Positions 48,509 to 61,700 of a stretch of DNA of 64,000 nucleotides are shown in pieces (position 1 is the stretch's first letter; every line of letters starts with the position of its first letter). This DNA comes from Celoporthe dispersa. Its lineage: Eukaryota > Ascomycota > Sordariomycetes > Diaporthales > Cryphonectriaceae. The translations under genes were made by a program, and so were the position numbers. The notes under the pieces were generated by a model. The model was not told the origin of the DNA, searched no databases, and was given only the letters and a program-made list of their open reading frames with translations. The DNA is taken from the NCBI GenBank assembly GCA_016584495.1, contig WAID01000008.1, forward strand, positions 248,001 to 312,000. Reading direction: 5' to 3'.

Positions 48509-50554
48509 TTACATCGAGGTTGCCCTGCGCCGCTTGCTTCGGTGTCCGCCCGCTGTGCCCGGAGCAGGCGACATTGACATCGCCTCCTCGGGTCCACATC
48601 CGCGCGGGAGCCAGTCACGGGCCACAGCACCCCCTTCTCGCACCTGCCAGTTCTCCTTGCGCTGGCCGACGCTCTCCTGGTGGGCATAGCTGTGTTCCCG
48701 CACACTCAGGTTCATGAGCAAGAAGGCCGCGTTCTTGTCCACGCCGCTCGCAGCTGGATCCAGGGCCTCGTTCTGACGACACGCAGACCCGCGCGACACG
48801 GACGTGTTGGTCGTCACGGTCGTTGTCGGGCTGCTCTTGTCGCTGCCGCGGTCGTACTCGTCGTACTCGGCCTCGACTTCAGCCCCACGACGCTTGATGT
48901 TGACGTCCATAGGCATGTTACGCTGCGGGTACTCGCTCTTCGGGAACGCGTGCGGCCGGCGGGAGACGCCGGCGCCCTGTTGTTGGTGCTGGTGCTGGTG
49001 CTCGAGGGGCTGGCTGTGGCCGAAGCTAGGGACCGCGCTCAGTATGGGGTTGGGGCCGCTATCTACGGCGCAAGGATAGCGATGAGGCTGGCCCGGGTCG
49101 CTCTCACGGCAGGCGTTAGGATGGAAGGCGCCCGCGAGGTGAGGCCCGGCGTGGGCGTGGGCCGGGTGAGGCGGATGGGGGTGGTGGTAGGCAACAGGCC
49201 AGCCACTGCTGTTGCCGCTGGAGCCTGGTGGGGAGAGCGGCAGGTAGGGCATGCCGCGGCTCAGCGTATGGTGCAGGGCTGGCGTCGCCGGTCCGGCGTG
49301 CGGTTCAGGCTCGGCGTCCGTGCCGTACGAGCTGTCAGGGCCGCGCTTCGTCCTCATCCATGCATCGGAGCCAAGGTACTCGCGCTCGCGGTCGAACTCG
49401 TGCGGAGAGGGAAACCCTGGAGGGGCGTGGCGGCCAAGGTGAGGGCTCGGGATGCTTGTTGGGCTGGGCAGCGCCGCGGAGTGGCTGTAGTGGCTGTGCA
49501 TCTGTGAACGATACAGATGCTGCGGCAGATGATTGTTGCTGGCGGCGCTGGCCGCATTGGCGTACATCCGGCGGAAGAGATCAGCCTCGCGGGCCGAATC
49601 CTCAATAATGGACGGGTCGATGACCATGCGACCATACTCGGACCCATCAGGCGAGACGCACTGGGAGGGGAAGTCGGGGCCGAAGATGGGGATGAGGGCA
49701 CCGGCGATTGGGGCGCAGAAAGTGGCACAGACGGCTTTGGCACAGCTGAAGGGCATCCAGTATCCTGGCGGGCAGAAGTCAGCGAGGGTTGTCTGTGGCA
49801 GAGAGCGGGGTGGATGACGGGTCATGGCGTACCTTGGGCCATGATGGAGCCCCCGGTGATGCTGTGCGTGATGTTGCGGAGGCCGGGGTTCATGTTCAGC
49901 ATCTTGGCTGGCTGGGTCTACCTTTTTCATTAGCAAGCCAGGCCGAGGAGAGCAGATACTGGAGGGCGAAACATACCTTGGAGTATTTGCAGCATTTGAA
50001 GAAGGGCGTCATGCGGACCAGGCCGACGTTGTAATCCCACATGACGGTATAATCATTCTCATCACCTGGGATTTTGAAGATGTATTGGAGTGCTGTATAC
50101 TGGGGTGAGTTTTCGAGTCCAACAAGGCAGGGAGGCCCAATCAGCAGCAGCAGCAGCAGCAGCAGCATCACATACCTTCGAAGCCATCGCGGCCGGTCTT
50201 GTCGTAAAAGTCCTTCTTGCCGCTGTTGTAAGGAATGTGTCGACAGTATTCCTGAATCTCTCCAAACGGGTAGATCTGGTACCGTTTGATCTCCCGGAGC
50301 GACGACTCGTCCAGAACCTCGAAGGGCGGGAAGTTGACCTGCCCTTTGGTCTTGGACTTGACGAAGCCTCCAGAGTCCCTGATCACCTTGCGATGTTTTG
50401 AAGACATGAGGTGTCGCTCATACATCAAGTTAGGATACCGGGTCGGAAACGAGACCAAGGGCGACGACAAGGCTGTGGCACTTGGTCGATATCGAGGTGA
50501 GAGTGCCGGAGACCCGGGGGCCGCCGGGTTAAGAAGTGAGGCCACCGACAACAT
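48509..50554 (-). CDS. APSES/KilA-N transcription factor, Xbp1-like
   Basis: DNA-binding repressor-type regulator; yeast Xbp1 acts in stress and quiescence. Exons 50176-50554, 49977-50092, 49833-49917 and 48509-49764 encode 611 residues with no frameshift. The conserved region runs through exons 1-4: VNFPPFE, REIKRYQIYPFGEIQEYCRH, IPYNSGKKDFYDKTGRDGFE, MWDYNVGLVRMTPFFKC, MLNMNPGLRNITHSITGGS and GYWMPFSCAKAVCATFC, ending FGPDFPSQC. The rest is Pro/His/Ser-rich and Gln-rich, with a basic C-terminus SKRRR. The start at MLSVASLLNP was chosen from memory of the family; the frame is open further upstream to 50953, so the N-terminus is uncertain. A 5.1-kb gene-free stretch lies upstream. Confidence 0.88.
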
Positions 50555-51487
50555 AGCGGTGAGGCCGGGTGGGGATGTCTCGAAGGGACAGAGACGGTAT
50601 GCAGGAGGAGAAGTTGGAGGTTGGGAGCTGATCCTGGAGGGCCGGGAGCCCGACTTTGAGAGGACGGGTAGCGGTGCCAAGGGCTCAGACAACGCTTGCA
50701 ATCGAACAAGAGGAGAGGCAAGGCAAGAGGCCCAGGTCTGGAAAAGCCCTGAGAGAGAGGGAGGGAGGGAGGGAGGGGGTGGGGGGAGAGACCAAGTCCC
50801 TTTTGAAGTGGGCAAACGGCCAGAGTGACCACAGGATCCGTGCCGGCCCACCCAGATGCAGCGCCCAAGAAGTCCCCAGAGATGTCGTATCGCGGTAGGT
50901 GTGGACAAGGGACCACGATCGTTTCCTTTCTTTACTTGAGACCGACTATGCAATCATCTGCAAGTCCAGCTGTCGCTGCTCGCAAGGAGCGGCCAAGTCG
51001 GCGGTGATCTCGGGGCTGGTTCTTTGTCCTGGATGTCTTGGAATCGAGCCTCTGAGCGAAGAGATGTGGGCTCGCAAGGCCCACCGCTCTTTCTTGGGGT
51101 CGAGTTGGAAGCCACAAAGTGAGTACTGATCGGAGTGTGCGATGAAGGAGGGGGCCCGGCTGCTGGTCAAAGGACCACGGGGACGAATGAGAGTCGCGTT
51201 GGCGGGCGTGAGCTGAACACTACAGCGAGGGACGTGGTCGAGGGCTGCTGCTGTCCACGTTACCTATCCTGAAGCATCGCTTCGGCATCAGCAGATCAGG
51301 CCGGCCGGAAAGATCAAACGGCTCCGTGACTGGTCACAACAGGACCAACTGCTTTCCCGATCTGTCAGTACAACCCCCTCGACGGAGACAGTTACTCCCA
51401 TCGACGGCCGTTGGCAATAGAGGGACAAGTCCACTCGGTGGTAGATCAGAGCCGTGGGAGGAAAAGGCTGGGTGCGTGTGTGTGTGT

Positions 51488-51542
<55 letters not shown>

Positions 51543-52613
51543 GTGAGGGTGGGTGGGTATGTGTCTGGTGGGCGTACACTAGGCAGCTAACCAGGTTGCG
51601 GACCTTCTCTGTACACGCCGTTTGCAAACGGGAGAACCGTGGAGGTAGCAGCAGCAGCAGAGTCGAGGCAGCAGGGTTTCAACGGATTTCACCAGGCTGG
51701 GCGCTGGCCCGAAAAGGGCGAACACAGGCGACTGCATGACGCAGCATGTGTGTGTGCCTGAGGGAAAACAAATCAGCTTGATCGCGGTTTGACCAGCCAA
51801 ACATGTCATTGGCTTGTTTGGAAAAGTACAGGGGGGGGAGGCTTTGACAGAGGCCGACCTGACGGGAAGCTGCAGGACGTGCCGGTTACTCACCAGGCTA
51901 GCCGGCCTCCTCAGAAAGGTGCGACAAAGAATATCTGACCAGAGGCCCAGATATCCTGGAAGGCTGCTCTTGCTTGACTCGACACACGTGGCCGCTCTGC
52001 CCGCGACAGGACGGAGATGAGAGGAGACGCTGGATCAAACCAACCTGCCCAGGCCCGGCTCGACACCGTTTGCACCTGTGCAGGGAGGAAGGCTGCCCCT
52101 TCTCCCCTTCTGCGCATGCTTCTGTGCAGGTGCTGCGAGACATTTCATGACCTGGCTCCACTGACCGTTCAAGCTCTCGCTCTCGGCCTGACCGTCAGGA
52201 CACGACGACGACAGCAACTAACCTCCCCTCCCGCCTCAAACCCTCTGTCGACTGCAGGCCCTGTGCATACCCGTCGCATTCACCGGTTCAGGCATCCAGC
52301 GTGGGCCGCGGGCTCCTCTCCCACCACCTCCAGCTGCTCGCCAGAGAGAGAGATTCTACAGCGTTTCCAGAAGGTTGGCAGAGGATCAGGATGTGCACCG
52401 CTGCCCGTGGACGACACCTAGAGGGCGGAGGTGGTAGCTTCCACGCCGGCGCACCAGGTCGTGTTTTCCCCCACGAGCTTGACCTGTACAAGCGCATTCA
52501 TGTTGTCCGAGAGGAGGCGACACAGAGCTTGTGCCCTTGTGGGGCCGTCAAGTCAGCGCCTCCCGTACTCTTGTTTTTGATCACGGCTGGGCGACGCAGG
52601 TTGTGTGTGTGTG

Positions 52614-52645
<32 letters not shown>

Positions 52646-54730
52646 GCCCGTGCGCCGTCGACATCGGCCCATGTACCTCAAGGGCCCAGCGGTGTCAAGA
52701 ATGCGGTCCATCAATTCCAATGAGGCTCTCAGAGAGCAGGGAGCCGCTCCCGTACCGTAAGGTCCGCGCACCTCGCTCACCGAAGACCACTAGCACGGAG
52801 GAGCCTCAGATTTTCCTCGAGAAACCAGTGGGGCAGCGTTTGGATTGCACGGCATCTGTAAGCCGGCATTTCTGGCCAGTAGCAGGCCGAGCTGAGTAGG
52901 ACCCTGCCGGCCGTCTTCCCCAGGCCAGGACGCTGGGGTGCGCGGGTGCGGCCCAGAGGGCAGAGCTCTGGTACACGGCGGCCGAATTGAGAACCCCAAG
53001 ATTGGACGGCAGCGCCTCGAGTCGACATGTACCCTGGGACAACCCACAGCACCACAGCCTCCCAGCCGTCACAGCCGCCTTCAGTGCTGCGGGTTGCCGC
53101 GCCTGACGAGAGACAGGTTTCCCAAAACGTGAAGAATGCACACGGGCAGTGCTTGCTGCCCAGCGGGAGCTGCGAAATGAGAGGCTCGCGCCCTGGGCTG
53201 GTTTCTGGGGCACAGACCGTGCCGTAGATGTGACATGTTGTTTCTGGGAGAGCAATGGAGCCGTGCCAGCCACGCCCGTGCCCCCAGCCTGTCTCCGCGC
53301 CGACGGATTGGACCGAGCTTCATAGACATGTTGTTGACGCACGCATGCCCGCCGCCTTGTCGCTGCGAGGGGGAGAGGGACAAGGAGGACTGGTCTTCGA
53401 GGAGCTCCCCCGCCCAGAAACTCCCAGCCAGGACGATATGGTCTCGAGATCAAGACAGCTCGGGCCAGCAGGGTGCAGTCGCAACGACCCGCTGCTGTGC
53501 CGCGCCGCCCTGGCCTCGACAGGTCACATTTTGGTGAGGGGAAAATGTCGACCACGCCGGAAGCTGAGATGTGGCCCCAGCACACCCGCTGAGCCCACGC
53601 AGCTCCCACGGCCTGCGCACATGATCTGGCGATGGATTCGAGCTTGCGGCAGACACAAGCTTAATTATCTCGTCCCCTCCGCGCTTAACAGCCCTTTGAG
53701 GTGTAGCGCCGAGGACACCACGAAAGGGAGTCCCGTCAGACACACCCGCCTGGTTTCATATGATTTGTACCTCCCACAGAGGTGGCACAACAGGTTGTTG
53801 ACAGGCAGGGACAAGGAGGAGACCTGCTCTGCTTTGGGGACGTATGAGCATGTGCGCGCTGTGGCACCCGGCGTGGACTCAGACGGCTGTACGCGCTCGA
53901 TCAGGGACTGCCCTCTACTTGCGTGCCCGCGGAGGCGTCGCACGGCAGCTATGCTATGCAGCAGCAGGAGCACAACTGCCCACGCACCTGTGGAACAGCG
54001 TCCCCACTCGTACTGTACTGTACAGCAGCAAGCGTGGCGAGGAAGAGGGGGGGCAGGAGGAGGGAGAAGGAGGGCCAAAAAAAAAAAAAAGAAACAGAAA
54101 AGTCATCGGCTGGGATGAAGCAGGCAATGCGCGGCGCCGCACAGCACTGAGCACGCCGAGATCCGCATCAGGCAGACTTGACTGGTCAGATTGAAAGTCG
54201 TAGGACAAGATTGATGAAGCAGCAGCCGCGCCTTGTTGTCGAATGGAAGATCCCGTGATACTGATCGAGCTCATTTCTGAGGCAGAGCAGGCGAGGGACA
54301 AGGAGAGAAAGAGATAGCACGTCAGTAAGACTGGATTGAAGGACGCTGTGTTCGTCTCAAGGCCAGAGGCTGAAGCCGAGAGGTCATCGCAAACATCACA
54401 AGGTGCCATGTGTGTGGAAGCGGAAGCTGCGGTCCAGAGAGGGAAGGAAGCTGTCGTCTCTCTGTTATGGCAAGTACCATCCATAGTAATGCCTCATCCC
54501 TGGCTTTGGCCCCGAACACGTCGAAATGAATCCTTGCACGAGAGTGCTGTACTATGCTACTTACAGTACTGAGTATTATACCAGCAGGGGGGTGGTACTA
54601 GCACTATATTGTAGGGAAGGCTCTAGTTCAGGGGGCCGAACCCTCCCGTTTTCTAGGCCCGCGTCAAGGTCCCAGGCCCTAAATGACCTAGCAGCCTACC
54701 TAACCACTACTACTTAGCCTACCCGTATAC

Positions 54731-54763
<33 letters not shown>

Positions 54764-55699
54764 GAAGCACACGGGGAAGATCTTCCCCTCATCCAGCCGG
54801 CGCTTGAGCTCAGCACCAGACAACCATCGGCTTCTCCAACTCTGCTTTGGGACTACACAGCACAACGACCCCATCCGTGCTTTTGTGACATGGCGCAGCT
54901 GGAAAACTCTCCGCGCCGCCTGCGCGACTGCAACGTCGCCCTTTGTCCCCGTCCTAGGACGAGGTGTGAGGGACAGAGAGGGAGGGGTGGGCGGGCCAGA
55001 GACAGAAGCGCTGCGAGGCATGCTTGGACAGCCCGGGCGGAACGCACACAACCTTCAGCTGTGTCACTGGAGAATTTTCCTTGACTACCTACCACAGGAC
55101 CATGTGCATGCCGCTCAGCAACACACTTGCATCCTTGCAGGGCAGACCGGAACCAGGTCCACCGGGAAGGCAACGTGTAAGGCCAGTCGGACACGGCAGC
55201 GTGCCACGCCATGCCCCTCCGTTCCATGCGAGACGGTGATGTGCTCAAGGCTATCTATCTACCCGTCGCTGCTGAACACGTGCGCCCCAAGAGAGAGAGG
55301 GGGGGGGGGGAGAGAGAGAGAGAGAGAGAAAATAAGAAAGAAAGAAAGAAGGAAAAAAAAGGTAGGTGGGATGAGGTGGAGTGGTGGCTACCGGAAGGAG
55401 GAGTGAAGAGACTGGGTACCAATCTCAAGAACCCGGCCCAAAAAAAAAAAAAAACAATTCTGATGGTAAGCCTGAGCACACCTAGTCTAATGGTGGTCAA
55501 TTCTGCAAAAGAAATTCGAATTACAGCGGAACAACCTGGTGTCACTACGTCGCAGAGGAGACTTCTATGGGCGGCATACGCAAGCCACTCAAGTGTCTCA
55601 CTGTTGAAGGCACTAACAAAAAATAAATTTAAAAAAAAAGAAATCAAATGAACTATCAGTTTCTAGGAGATGTGTGACGCCGAACCAGGCTTCAACTTG
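50555..55699. promoter_or_regulatory. 5.1-kb gene-free region upstream of the APSES factor
   Basis: No supported gene. It holds (GT)n at 51475-51539, (GT)n(CT)n at 52602-52644, (CA)n at 54732-54761, (GA)n near 55309-55330 and several A runs. Overlapping open frames on both strands at 52806-54118 look like GC-rich chance frames. Long upstream regions are common for fungal regulatory genes, so part may be promoter, long 5' leader or non-coding RNA. Confidence 0.4.
51475..51539. repeat. (GT)n microsatellite
   Basis: About 30 GT units with one TAT interruption, the longest dinucleotide tract in the window, about 0.9 kb upstream of the APSES factor start. Confidence 0.85.
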
Positions 55700-57085
55700 C
55701 TATTCGGCAACGAGACCGTGCTTCTGGGGTCTGATGGCAGCCTGAGGAGCAACATAGTCAAAATGACCCAGCGACGCAAGAATGGCAACATCTTGCGGCC
55801 CCTGGGGCGCCTGACCTGTACTGCTGATGAGGTTGTGCGGGAAACCGATATCAAAGTCGTATGCCTTCTCGATCTCCTCTACATCTCCACGGCTGAGCTC
55901 GAGGCCCAGGGCCTCGGCGTTGGCCTTCAGGTGCTCAACCTTGCGACCGCCGATGATGGGAAACAGATAGGGTGTCTAACAAGGAATTCTCAGCTTCTGA
56001 CACAGCAAAATTTTTTTTCCTTTGTCATGTATTTTGGGTAGTCGCTTACCTTCTGCATAGCGTAGGCCAGTGCGACGCTGGTGATGGGTGCCCCACGGCG
56101 CTGGGCGACCCGGTGCAGGACGGCAGACACCTGCTCCTCGCGGCCGGTGAGCAGATGCGGAGGCACTCTGCGGCCACCCTCCTCTTTCGCCACGCCCGGG
56201 GCCCGGAAGCCGCCACCGCCGAGGACTCCAAAGGCCTGGATTGCCATACCCTCCTCCTTACACATGGGGATGATCTCGCGCTCGAGGTCACGCTGCTGTG
56301 CGGAGAAACTCCCCTGGTAGAGGGAAAATGGGCGCAGGCCGTGCTGGCGCGCGTAGGCATTGCATTTCACGACGAACCATGCGGGGCTGTCGCTGATCCC
56401 GAGATAGAGGACCTTGCCCTGGGCCACCAGGTGGTTGAGGGACTGCATCAGCTCGGGGACGGAGGTGGCAAAGTCGTAGGCGTGGACGTAATACTGCGCC
56501 GCGGTCGGTCAGCCTTGAGACACAGGGCCAAGCTGGGGGGGCATGGAGGGGACTTCACGCAGCAATGTGACCATACTTACGATGTCGATATAGTCCGTCT
56601 GAAGGTTCTCCAGACTCTTGGCGATGGAGTTGTGCATGGTCTTCGTCCCGGTCCCACCAAAGTTGCTGGCCTGCACCGGCTCGCCCATGACCGGGTTCAT
56701 AGTATACTTGGTCCCGATCACCATCTCGGCACGGCGTCCTGTCTTGGCCATCCACTCCCCAATCCACTGCTCAGACTGGCCACCTTGGTACGCATTGGCC
56801 GTGTCGACAAAGTTGCCGCCCAGGTCGTAGAAGGCGTCGAGGAGATCGAAGGTTGCCTCCTTGGTACATTCTCCCATGATGCCCTGCCATGCCGTGCCGA
56901 AACCTATGGCATTGCTGTTAGCGAGATGCTACTACATTAGGGCTTTTGGGGGGGGAGGAGTCTTGTCGAAAGCACGTACTCATGCCTCCCAGAGAGAAGG
57001 GGCTGACACGGACACTCGCAGAGGGTGCGAGAAGACGATGTCTGCCAAGCAGGCTCTTGGGAACAGGTGGTGCCAGGAAAGCCAT
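55700..57085 (-). CDS. Aldo-keto reductase, aryl-alcohol dehydrogenase type
   Basis: NADPH-dependent oxidoreductase converting aromatic aldehydes and alcohols. Exons 56980-57085, 56581-56903, 56050-56493 and 55700-55975 encode 382 residues, no frameshift. The catalytic tetrad is visible: Asp and Tyr in FVDTANAYQGGQSE, Lys in VIGTKYT, His in YYVHAYDF. The cofactor-binding C-terminal part reads TPYLFPIIGGRKVEHLKANA. The first exon ends inside GGMSFGTAW. Length and motifs match fungal Aad-like proteins. Only its own 5' region (57086-58790) separates it from topoisomerase II. Confidence 0.92.
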
Positions 57086-58790
57086 CTCGAATATCCAAGT
57101 GCTCCAGAGGAAATTCAGATAGTTTGAAACGAGAAAGATTTAATATGTAAATAAGTCACTCCTGCCTACGTCGTGAGATTTGAAAACGTTCAACACGATG
57201 CGTGGATGGTTTTAGGGAGTAGGCTTGGTACGAAGGCCGACGACGCTGAAGAAACGATGCCATATCTAGTGAGCAAAGAGACATCGCCATGTCTTATAGT
57301 TTGTCTCGAGGGCAGTGAGGAGTGAAGAAACCACAGACATGTTGGAAGTTGCTCTCTTGCTAAGTCCGGTAACAGCCGGACCCGGTTGGTCTCGCACATT
57401 TTCCGGTTTCCGGTCAAGCTTGGCTTGGGCGCTGCCCCGAAGGTAATTGTAAGCAAGCTGCCAGGTTCTGCCCTTGCAGATGGATGGATTGCTCCCAGTC
57501 TACGACAATCATTAGGCATCCAACCCACAAAAGCACTCTATACGTTTTGTCAGCAGCCAAAGTCCGTGTGGCCCTCTCCGGAGTCGTGTGCCAAGGTGAT
57601 TAGACCAGGTGGCGTTTAGTAGGAGCTCGCGAGACAGACCCGAGGCTGAGGCTGCTGTCAGATCAGTCTGACCATGTTTCCTTCGGCTTGGGCCTTATGG
57701 GGCGCCTCATGATCCCTCCCCACCCTGGTCTTACCTAACGACAACCTGCCATCCTCAGGTGCCTACAGAAAGCGCTCGTGTCTTGCATCTCCCCAGGCGG
57801 ACACCACGCCAGTGGTAGCAGACATGAGAGGAACCAGAAATGTTTGCAGAGCCTAGAGGTAAACAATCTGGCCTGGTGTTGAGGCCTTTGTGTACGGGCG
57901 AGCTCATGTCAAACTTGTCTTCACTGCTGGCGGCATTCAATGCAGAGGAGGCTTTGAGCTGTCCAAGCCTGGTCAAAGGCTGGCTGGGAATGACAAGGGA
58001 GCTCATCAGCTCTAAGATGACCTTCCAATGGAAGCCCAAGCTGTCCCTATGGCCCACTACAGCAATAAACAAGCATGATCTCTCGTTGAGAAAATAGAGT
58101 TGAAAAAAGGGCTGACAATAAGGAAAGGGAAAGAGGAAACCCCAACCACCTGAAAGGCGTCAGTCTATCTTAGTCATCAGCCACGCACCAGCCACAGTCA
58201 CCACAGCATCCCAGCCCCACACAAAAACACAGATCACAGTACACACTGTGACAACTAACACCTTACCCCAGCATGCCAGCGCGCCTGCATGCCAACCTTG
58301 GAGGGTACCCCCCCTGTCCGTCGCGGTGCACTATCTGCTGCCATCTCATTCGAGGATAGGACAGGCGCAGACGCGTGTTAGGTCAGCAGAGCACCAACAA
58401 ACACTGCCCACTCCACCCCGGCAACCACCCCAAAGCAAGGGCAGCTCCAAACAAGACGGCTGCGCAGCACAACATCTCAGGGCTTTCAAACCAACCACAA
58501 CAAGCCTTTCGCGCCAGCCAGCCAGCCAGCCCTGTGCTTACATACCACGCTCCTCATCAGCAACACTTGCAGACAGCCAGCCTGCTTTTTTCTCTCTCTT
58601 CCTCTGGCTGCAGGACGAGCCAAGTTCCTCCAGTTGACCTGTCCCCACCTTGCAAATCTCACCCGTTTATGCATCCCACCCTCGCGCGTACCCATCCAAT
58701 CCTTCGCGACACCTTCCTCCTCCCACCTTTCCTTCGCAGCGGCCAGCGACTCGGCATTTGGGCTGCGAGGCCCCTACACACGCCATCAAG
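57086..58790. promoter_or_regulatory. Divergent promoter region, aldo-keto reductase and topoisomerase II
   Basis: 1.7 kb between divergent start codons, C- and A-rich near the topoisomerase II side. No gene, TATA box or clear repeat seen. Confidence 0.45.
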
Positions 58791-61700
58791 ATGGATTCCG
58801 ACGTCGAGTCGGCCTTCGATGATTTTCAAGACGAGTCAGATGCCTACTCTCCAGAGCCGGTAAGTCATTTTCCTCGATCAACAGTCGCGCGTGTCGCGCC
58901 CGCGCGGCCGCGGGCCCTCATGTCATAGCTCAACACCAACACTTTCATCTCGTCGGCCCCAAAGGTATTTAGCTGCTTACGAGTCGCAGAAGCCCAAGGC
59001 AAAGGCTGCAGCAAAGAAGGCCGCTGCTGCCAAACCTGCCGCCAAGGCCGCGCCTAAGAAGATGACCCAGACCACCCTCAAGACCAAGGTGGCGCCCAAG
59101 AAGCGCGCAAAGCCAGACAGCGGCGACGACGACGGCGACGACGGCTCTTTCGACGGCAATATGTCCAACACCCCCCCAATGCCAAGAAGCAGAAGAAGGA
59201 GCCTGTCAAGAAGGGCGGCGGCAAGCCCCTGGGCGAGATCGAGAATGATAGCTTCATGCAGCTCGATGGGCCCTCAGAGGCCGTGCCCGGCAGGCAGAAG
59301 ACCGCCACCGAGCAGTACAAGAAGCTTAGTCCCGTCGAGCACATCCTCGTGCGCCCAGACACCTACATCGGCTCCATCGAGCGCACCGAGAGCCAGATGT
59401 GGGTCTTCAACAAGGAGAGGTCCCTGATGGAGTTCAAGACCGTCAGGCTTGTGCCCGGCTTCTACAAGATCTTCGACGAGATCCTCGTGAACGCCGCCGA
59501 CAACAAGCAGCGCGACAAGAGCATGACCTACATCAAGATCACCATCAACCGGGAAGAGGGAGAGATCACCGTCGAGAACGACGGCAAGGGCATCCCTGTC
59601 GAGATGCACGAGAAGGAGGGTGTCTACATCCCCGAGCTGGTCTTTGGTCATCTGCTCGCCGGTTCTAATTTCGATGACAACGAGAAGAAGACCGTCGGTG
59701 GCCGCAACGGATACGGCGCAAAGCTCTGCAACGTCTTCAGCACCGAGTTCACCCTCGAGTGTCAGGACTCGGGCAACGGCAAGAGGTACAAGACCACCTG
59801 GCGGGAGAACATGGGCAGGATGGACAAGCCCAAGATCACCTCCAACAAGTCCAAGGACTTCGTCAGGGTGACCTTCAAGCCAGACTTTGCAAAGTTCGAC
59901 ATGCGGGAGGGCATCGACGACGACACCGAGTCCGTCCTGTACAGGCGAGTCTATGACCTGGCTGGGACGGTCGAGGGCGTCAGGGTCCACCTCAACGGGG
60001 AGCACCTCAAGGTCGGCTTCAAGAAGTACTGCGAGATGTACGCCAAGGCCATCGCAAAGGAGCGCCAGGATGTAGACGCGGACGGCAGCGGCCCTGCACC
60101 TGCCACCGTGATCTTCGAGGACAACAAGGCGCATGAGCGCTGGCAGATCGGCTTTACGGTGTCGGACGGCTCCTTCCAACAAGTCTCCTTCGTCAACTCG
60201 ATCGCCACGACCTCTGGAGGAACACATGTCAACTACATTGCCGACCAGATCTGCACTGCCCTGCTGAAGGATCTCACCAAGAAGATGAAGGGCCACTCCC
60301 TCAAGGCGAATCACGTCCGCAACCACATCTTCATCTTCGTCAACTGTCTCATCAACAATCCCGCCTTCACCTCGCAGACCAAGGAGCAGATGACAACCAA
60401 GGTCAGCGCCTTCGGCAGCAAGTGCTCGCTCACCGACGGGTTCATCAAGAAGATCAGGGCGACCGACGCCATCGAGAACATCCTGCACTTCGCCGAGAAG
60501 AAGGCGGACAAGATGATGGCCAAGTCGGACGGGAACAAGCGATCTCGTATCAGCAACGAGAAGCTCGTCGATGCCAACTTGGCGGGGACCAAGCATGGCC
60601 ACGAGTGTACCCTGATCTTGACCGAAGGTGACTCAGCCCGTGGTCTCGCCGTCGCAGGCCGTGCCATCCTTGACCCGGACCGCATTGGCGTCTTCCCCCT
60701 CCGGGGTAAGATGCTAAACGTTCGTGATGCGTCCATCGACCAGATCCTGAAGAACCAGGAGATCAGCAACATCAAGCAGTTCATGGGTCTCAAGCACAAG
60801 GAGACCTATACCGACGCCAAGCGCCTGCGCTACGGTCACTTGATGATCATGGCCGATCAGGATCACGACGGCAGTCATATCAAGGGTCTCCTGATCAACT
60901 TCCTCCAGGTCCAGTTCCCTTCACTCCTGCAGATACCGGACTTCTTCCGAGAGTTTACGACTCCCGTAGTCAAGGTCTGGCAGGGTCCGAACCCGAAGAA
61001 ACCTCTGAAGATGAGGTCCTTCTTCACGATGCCGGAGTACGAGGACTGGAAAGAAAAGCACCACCATGAGATCAAGCGGTGGCACTACAAGTACTTCAAG
61101 GGTCTGGGAACCAGCACCAATGAGGATGCTCAGGTCTACTTTACCGATCTGGACAATCACCTGAAGGAGTTCCACACTATGAAGCAGGAGGAGACCGAGC
61201 TGTTCGAGCTGGCCTTCTCCAAGAAGAAGGCGGACGCGAGAAAGGAGTGGCTCGGAAAGTTCGTGCCGGGAACGTTCCTGGATCACTCGACAAAGTCCAT
61301 CACGTATACGGACTTCGTCAACAAGGAGCTAATCCTCTTCAGTATGGCCGACAATCTCCGGTCCATCCCGTCCGTGGTGGATGGCCTAAAGCCTGGTCAG
61401 CGGAAGGTTGTTTTCGCCTGCTTCAAGCGGAACCTGACCAAGGACAAGAAGGTGGTTGAGCTGGCTGGTTACGTCTCTGAGCAGACTGCTTACCACCACG
61501 GCGAGGCCTCGCTGCAACAGACCATCATCGGCCTTGCGCAGAACTTTGTCGGTTCGAACAACGTCAACATCCTGGAGCCCAGCGGTAACTTCGGTTCCCG
61601 TCTCGCCGGTGGTAGCGATGCTGCCAGCGCTCGTTACATCTTTACTCGCCTGTCTCCCTTCGCCCGACGAGTCTTCTCTGCTCTCGACGAGCCGGTCCTC

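Noticed and set aside
52806..54118. Long overlapping open frames on both strands (267 and 287 codons)
   Set aside because: Both are Arg/Pro/Cys-rich chance frames in GC-rich DNA, overlap each other, and show no domain or signal.
59274..60602. 442-codon open frame antisense to topoisomerase II
   Set aside because: Arises from the strong third-position GC bias of the real gene; no independent motif.
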